Under the pieces are notes generated by a model that did not search any database, was not told the DNA's origin, and saw only the letters and a list, made by a program, of their open reading frames with translations. From NCBI RefSeq assembly GCF_020687165.1, contig NZ_JAJEQC010000013.1: a stretch of 64,000 nt of DNA. The stretch is one strand, 5' to 3'. Shown here piece by piece: positions 60,608 to 64,000 of this stretch; the first letter of the stretch is position 1, and the number at the start of each line of letters is the position of its first letter. Both the position numbers and the translations under genes were made by a program. This DNA is from Hominenteromicrobium mulieris (GTDB lineage: Bacteria > Bacillota > Clostridia > Oscillospirales > Acutalibacteraceae).

Positions 60608-60636
60608 AGAGAGGGAACGCTTCGTTCCCTCTCTTT
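60608..60636 (+). terminator. Rho-independent terminator of the glycyl radical operon
   Basis: AGAGAGGGAACG (60608-60619) / CGTTCCCTCTCT (60623-60634), 12 perfect pairs, 3-nt loop, then TTGCTTT. Confidence 0.9.
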
Positions 60637-60665
60637 GCTTTATCTCCCACATTTTTTCTAAACAT

Positions 60666-60694
60666 TTGACAGATTTCCCGGAATATTGTATGCT
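60666..60694 (+). promoter_or_regulatory. Promoter of the zinc-ribbon/NPCBM gene
   Basis: TTGACA (60666-60671), 17-nt spacer, TATGCT (60689-60694). Confidence 0.75.
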
Positions 60695-60748
60695 ATGGAA
60701 AACACCGCAAATTTTCCCTGCGGGACCACAAACATTAGGAGGTCACTT

Positions 60749-62551
60749 ATGTTTTGTATATACTGCGGCGCCACCTTGCCGGAGGGCGCGAAAAAATGCA
60801 CACTCTGCGGCAACCCCGTTTTGCGCCCGCCGGAAGCCACTGCACAACCCGTAAGCGAACCGGAGTCGGAATCTGCCCCCGCATCGGAAACGCCCACGGA
60901 GCCTGCCGTGGAAGACATCTCCTCAAATTCGACAGAGAGCCTCTCCGAAGCGGAACCGACACCCGAAGCTGAAGATACCCCTTCAAACAGTCCGGACAGC
61001 GAAGATATTTACAACCATTCCCCGATGGACTTCACGGAGGATATTTCCTCCGGCGATGCGCTCGGCGACAAACCCGAAGGCATGGAGCACGAGGGCACAT
61101 TCACCGTTTCCCCCACCCCGGAGGAAATTTCAGGGCCGGAGCCGCGCGTGCAACCCATAGAATATACGTATAACGACGGCTACGCCTATGAAGAATACGA
61201 CGAAAAGCCGAAGAAAAAGCGTTCTTTTAAATGGCTTTTCATCGTGCTGCCCATTCTTATCGCCATCGGCGCTACAATCGGCGGCATTTTCTGGTGGTAC
61301 AATGCACCCATGCAAAAGCTCACCCGCGCGCTTGACGCTTACGATTATTCCGCTGCGGCGCAGGTACTTCCCACGCTTTCAAAGGACGAACTCGCTTCGG
61401 TCTCCGACCAAATGCAGGAATATGCCCAGACGGTCATCGACCGATACAATAAAAACGAAGCGAACTACGACAGCTCCTATGAGCTGCTCGACCGCCTGCA
61501 AAAGCTGTTCCCGAACATCGGTCTCGACGATCAGCTCGACGGCATTCAATCGCTGAAAGACTCCAAAGAGGCCTACAAAAACGGCAAAAGCCTGCAGGCA
61601 CAGGGCGAAGACGGCCGCGCCATTACGGAATATCAGAAGGTCATTCACGCCGATGTGAACCACGACGACGCGCAGACGCAAATTCAAAACATCCGCACCG
61701 CGTACAAAGAAAAAGTGTTAAGCGATGCGCAGAGCCGCGCGGACGAGAAAGATTTCCTCGGTGCCGAAGCCATTTTGATGAACAGCGCCGATATCCTCGG
61801 CGATGATAAAGACATCCAGGCTAAGCTGGAAGAGATTAAGGACGCAGAGCTCAACAACTACGTGGAAACGCTGCTCAGCACCGCCAAAACGCTCGCGGAT
61901 GACGGCGACCTGCCCGGCGCTGTTAACGTGCTGCAGGACGCCACACGCAACGACAAGCGCATCGACGCGCAGATTGCCACCTACAAAAACCAGTATAAGC
62001 AAAAAGTTCTCGATGCTGCCGCAAAGCAGGCCGGTGAAAGCCGCTATTATGACGCGGTGGAAACGCTGCAAAACGCCGATGACATCCTCTCCGGCGACAA
62101 CGACATTGCGGCAAAAATCGAAGAATACAGGGCGCTTTACCCCGTTTCGCTGACAGATCTTTCTCCAAGCGGCGGCGAAGATTGCAGCCAGAACTGGACA
62201 GCCTATGACGCAAACGGCAATGCGTACAGCAACGGCCTTAACTTCTCGCTGTACCCTGTCATCGCAAAAACCGTCTACACCGAATACGCCCCGAACGGAC
62301 AATATAAGCGCCTGACGGGAACATGGGTCGTGGAGGGCGATACCTCCGATGATTTTATCGGCACGGTTCGCATTTATGTGGACGACCATTTGCAGTATGA
62401 AGTTTCCTCGCTCACGGTGAACAGCCCCGCAAGCGCGCTGAGCCTGAGTATTTCCGGCGCTTCCACCGTTCGCATTGAAGTGGAGGGCGCGTTCGCCTCG
62501 CTGCGTGCCGTCGGTTATCTGTACCTTGCAGATGCGAAATTTGAAAACTAA
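60749..62551 (+). CDS. Zinc-ribbon membrane protein with helical repeats and C-terminal NPCBM-like domain
   Basis: 600 residues. N-terminal zinc ribbon MFCIYCGATLPEGAKKCTLCG, an acidic Pro/Ser-rich linker, a transmembrane helix (WLFIVLPILIAIGATIGGIF), an extracellular alpha-helical repeat region (TPR-like, about 200-460, with repeated QAGESRYYDAVETLQNADDI-type units) and a beta-rich end resembling NPCBM carbohydrate-binding modules (GLNFSLYPVIAKTVYTEYAP, IRIYVDD-like VRIYVDDHLQYEV). AGGAGG fixes the ATG at 60749. Probably a cytoplasm-to-surface sensor or scaffold; function unknown. Confidence 0.8.
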   Translation: MFCIYCGATLPEGAKKCTLCGNPVLRPPEATAQPVSEPESESAPASETPTEPAVEDISSNSTESLSEAEPTPEAEDTPSNSPDSEDIYNHSPMDFTEDISSGDALGDKPEGMEHEGTFTVSPTPEEISGPEPRVQPIEYTYNDGYAYEEYDEKPKKKRSFKWLFIVLPILIAIGATIGGIFWWYNAPMQKLTRALDAYDYSAAAQVLPTLSKDELASVSDQMQEYAQTVIDRYNKNEANYDSSYELLDRLQKLFPNIGLDDQLDGIQSLKDSKEAYKNGKSLQAQGEDGRAITEYQKVIHADVNHDDAQTQIQNIRTAYKEKVLSDAQSRADEKDFLGAEAILMNSADILGDDKDIQAKLEEIKDAELNNYVETLLSTAKTLADDGDLPGAVNVLQDATRNDKRIDAQIATYKNQYKQKVLDAAAKQAGESRYYDAVETLQNADDILSGDNDIAAKIEEYRALYPVSLTDLSPSGGEDCSQNWTAYDANGNAYSNGLNFSLYPVIAKTVYTEYAPNGQYKRLTGTWVVEGDTSDDFIGTVRIYVDDHLQYEVSSLTVNSPASALSLSISGASTVRIEVEGAFASLRAVGYLYLADAKFEN

Positions 62552-62567
62552 ACCGCTATAAAAAGAG

Positions 62568-62606
62568 ATACCGCACAGGGTAAACTCACCTTGTGCGGTA
62601 TTCTTT
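62568..62606 (+). terminator. Terminator with the ATACCGCACAA-type core
   Basis: ATACCGCACAGGG (62568-62580) / CCTTGTGCGGTAT (62589-62601), then TCTTTT. One of three related hairpins in the window. Confidence 0.82.
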
Positions 62607-62696
62607 TGCGCAAAGCCTGCCGTGCGGTCTATGCACGTGCAGCTGATCCTTCCACAATACAGAAAAACTCTGTGGAAAACACAACGCGCATAAGAA

Positions 62697-62727
62697 ACGG
62701 GATGTCCCTTTTTGGGGGACATCCCGT
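62697..62727 (-). terminator. Terminator of the repeat-rich surface protein
   Basis: ACGGGATGTCCC (62697-62708) / GGGACATCCCGT (62716-62727), 12 perfect pairs, then TTCTTA on the minus strand. Confidence 0.82.
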
Positions 62728-62761
62728 CTTACTTTGGCTTACGCCTTATGCTTTTGTTCCA

Positions 62762-64000
62762 TCACGCGTTTGCTGCGTTCTCGTCTTCGTCGTTTTCGTC
62801 CTTCTTCTTTTTGCAGAGGACCATAACAACGACCTGTACCAGCGCGATTACAACATGGAGGAGTGTCCACTTGTCGACGAAGATCATCGGCAGGGTCATG
62901 TCTTCGGTGAAGATGAAGACGATGATGGCAATCAGAGCCGGGATGATGCTGATGAGTCTCCAAAGGCCCTTCTTGTTCTTTTCGTACTCCATAACCTCTT
63001 TGCCGTTCTCATCGAGAACCACGTTGCCGTCTTCGTCTTCCAACGCCTTCTTTTTCTTGCCGATATAGCCGATGAGAAGGAGGATGGAAAGGAGGGTCGT
63101 CACGATGGTGAGGATCAGGTTGATGAGTGCCCAAGCGCCCGTGCCGAGACCTGCGAGCGGCGTTGCGTTATCTGCGATGTCTTCACCGTTTGCAAGCGGT
63201 GTTTCGTTATCGTTGATTGCTTCGCCTATTTCGCCGTCATTATTGCCATCGCCTTTTCCGCCGTTATCGCTCGGCGTTGTGGAAGGTGTGGCAGTCGGTT
63301 TCGGGGTGGGTGTTGCAACCGTAGCCGGAACGACCGGAGCTACCGGTGTCGGAGTAGGTGTTGCCGGGTTCGGATTCGGGTTCGGATTTGGAGCGGGTGT
63401 AGGTGTAGACTCTTCTGTCGGAGCCGGTGTAGGTGTAGGTTCTTCTGTCGGAGCCGGTGTAGGTGTAGGCTCTTCTGTCGGAGCCGGAGTAGGTGTAGAC
63501 TCTTCTGTCGGAGCCGGTGTAGGTGTAGGCTCTTCTGTCGGAGCCGGCGTAGGTGTGGGCTCTTCTGTCGGAGCCGGTGTAGGTGTAGGCTCTTCTGTCG
63601 GGGCCGGTGTAGGTGTAGGCTCTTCTGTCGGAGCCGGAGTGGGTGTAGGCTCTTCCGACGGAATCGGGGTCGGCGTGGGATTTGCTTCCCAAACAGCCTT
63701 CAGCACAACGTCCTTAGCCGGCATCGTGAACGCATCGTTCTCGATCGTAACCTCTTCGCTTCTCCAACCCGAGAACTTATAGCCCTCTCTGGTCGGGACC
63801 GTCTTTATAACCTCTACTGTTGCTTTGTACTCGTACTTGAACTCGTTGGTCGCTTCAGTCCACTCGCCGCCGTTGAGGTCGTACGTTACATTGTACTTGT
63901 TCGTGGTCTTCTCATACACTGCTACGTAAGTCTGGTTGCCCTTAACTTCCGTGTAGTCCTTATCCCAGCCCTTGAACGTGTACGTATACTGTGCATCTGC
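62762..64000 (-). CDS. Repeat-rich surface protein with InlB B-type repeats, 5' end beyond the window
   Basis: C-terminal 412 residues; the frame is open to the window edge (GWDKDYTEVKGNQTYVAVYE), so the start lies outside. InlB B/Listeria-Bacteroides-type repeats (YNVTYDLNGGEWTEA, YKFSGWRSEEVTI, MPAKDVVLKAVWEAN) are followed by about ten TPTPAPTEEP units, a TPTP-rich linker, and three hydrophobic segments at the C-terminus (WALINLILTIVTTLLSILLL; LWRLISIIPALIAIIVFIFT; LLHVVIALVQVVVMVLC). There is no LPXTG, so it is anchored by these segments. Probable adhesin or cell-wall-associated protein. Confidence 0.88.
   Translation of the reverse strand, partial: ADAQYTYTFKGWDKDYTEVKGNQTYVAVYEKTTNKYNVTYDLNGGEWTEATNEFKYEYKATVEVIKTVPTREGYKFSGWRSEEVTIENDAFTMPAKDVVLKAVWEANPTPTPIPSEEPTPTPAPTEEPTPTPAPTEEPTPTPAPTEEPTPTPAPTEEPTPTPAPTEESTPTPAPTEEPTPTPAPTEEPTPTPAPTEESTPTPAPNPNPNPNPATPTPTPVAPVVPATVATPTPKPTATPSTTPSDNGGKGDGNNDGEIGEAINDNETPLANGEDIADNATPLAGLGTGAWALINLILTIVTTLLSILLLIGYIGKKKKALEDEDGNVVLDENGKEVMEYEKNKKGLWRLISIIPALIAIIVFIFTEDMTLPMIFVDKWTLLHVVIALVQVVVMVLCKKKKDENDEDENAANA
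63391..63660 (-). repeat. 30-bp tandem repeat encoding TPTPAPTEEP (nine copies)
   Basis: Nine contiguous 30-nt units without indels, starting at 63391 and every 30 nt thereafter, differing at a few positions (two or three encode TPTPAPTEES). A tenth degenerate unit continues to about 63685. In-frame slippage would change the length of the wall-spanning stalk. Confidence 0.92.

Noticed and set aside
63391..63660. CRISPR-like array
   Set aside because: The units are contiguous with no unique spacers and lie in frame in a coding sequence.
63072..63782. A plus-strand Gly/Val-repeat frame opposite the surface-protein repeats
   Set aside because: It is the reverse reading of the 30-bp repeat; no start signal and no plausible protein.

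Overview
The window joins the integrase-proximal end of an integrative conjugative element (ICE) of the Tn1549/Tn916-like type common in gut Clostridia (about 1-26,000) to a stretch of Gram-positive, endospore-lineage Clostridia chromosome (about 26,020-64,000). The organism is inferred from the yqfC-yqfD-phoH-ybeY-dgkA-era-yqzL-recO-mutS2 neighbourhood, a ylbJ-type sporulation gene, the single-chain glycyl-tRNA synthetase, a TPP-riboswitch thiamine ECF transporter and the GC-rich codon usage. An Oscillospirales/Ruminococcaceae member fits best, but genus cannot be fixed from sequence alone.

ICE backbone, left to right: a VirB4-type ATPase cut by the window start, a small ORF, a C5-cytosine methyltransferase with an unusual dual-frame segment, an NlpC/P60 cell-wall hydrolase, DUF4315 and DUF4366 proteins, topoisomerase III, two ArdA-related antirestriction proteins and a small Cys-rich protein, largely overlapping head to tail (1-10,581). 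Then, on the minus strand, come a Bro-N protein, a DUF6050 membrane protein, the relaxase and MobC, with a candidate oriT upstream of mobC. A lower-GC cargo island (about 14,100-22,200) carries an AraC regulator, a three-gene ECF transporter (S, T, fused A-A'), a pair of ABC half-transporters and a DtxR-type repressor with iron-type ligands. It looks like a metal or metallophore uptake module without biosynthesis genes. The element ends with a Xre regulator, a leader-peptide/terminator unit, a sigma-70-like factor, a Tn916 Orf8-like protein, an excisionase and a tyrosine integrase. Three TTAGCAAA repeats lie just after the integrase.

Chromosome: a tRNA-Arg(CCT) gene is the last unit of a decayed array with a 93-bp period, with its own promoter and terminator. 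A four-gene operon follows (MBOAT acyltransferase, DHHW/AlgX-like protein, FkbH-like HAD protein, acyl carrier protein). It has the logic of the Dlt system but with FkbH in place of the adenylating enzyme, and is the best candidate here for an undescribed surface-modification pathway. Next are a TPM-domain protein, mutS2 and the conserved recO-to-yqfC cluster, ylbJ, small metal-site proteins, glyS and thiT with its TPP riboswitch. Six consecutive perfect hairpins form the leader of a 23S rRNA methyltransferase gene. Beyond that are xpt, a clostripain-family lipoprotein and a heterodimeric ABC exporter.

Near the right end an intact glycyl radical enzyme of unknown substrate is flanked by an AraC regulator and an activating enzyme, each of which carries one frameshift. 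The window closes with a zinc-ribbon/NPCBM membrane protein and part of a repeat-rich surface protein with a 30-bp tandem repeat. Several intergenic terminators share the same ATACCGCACAA inverted-repeat core.
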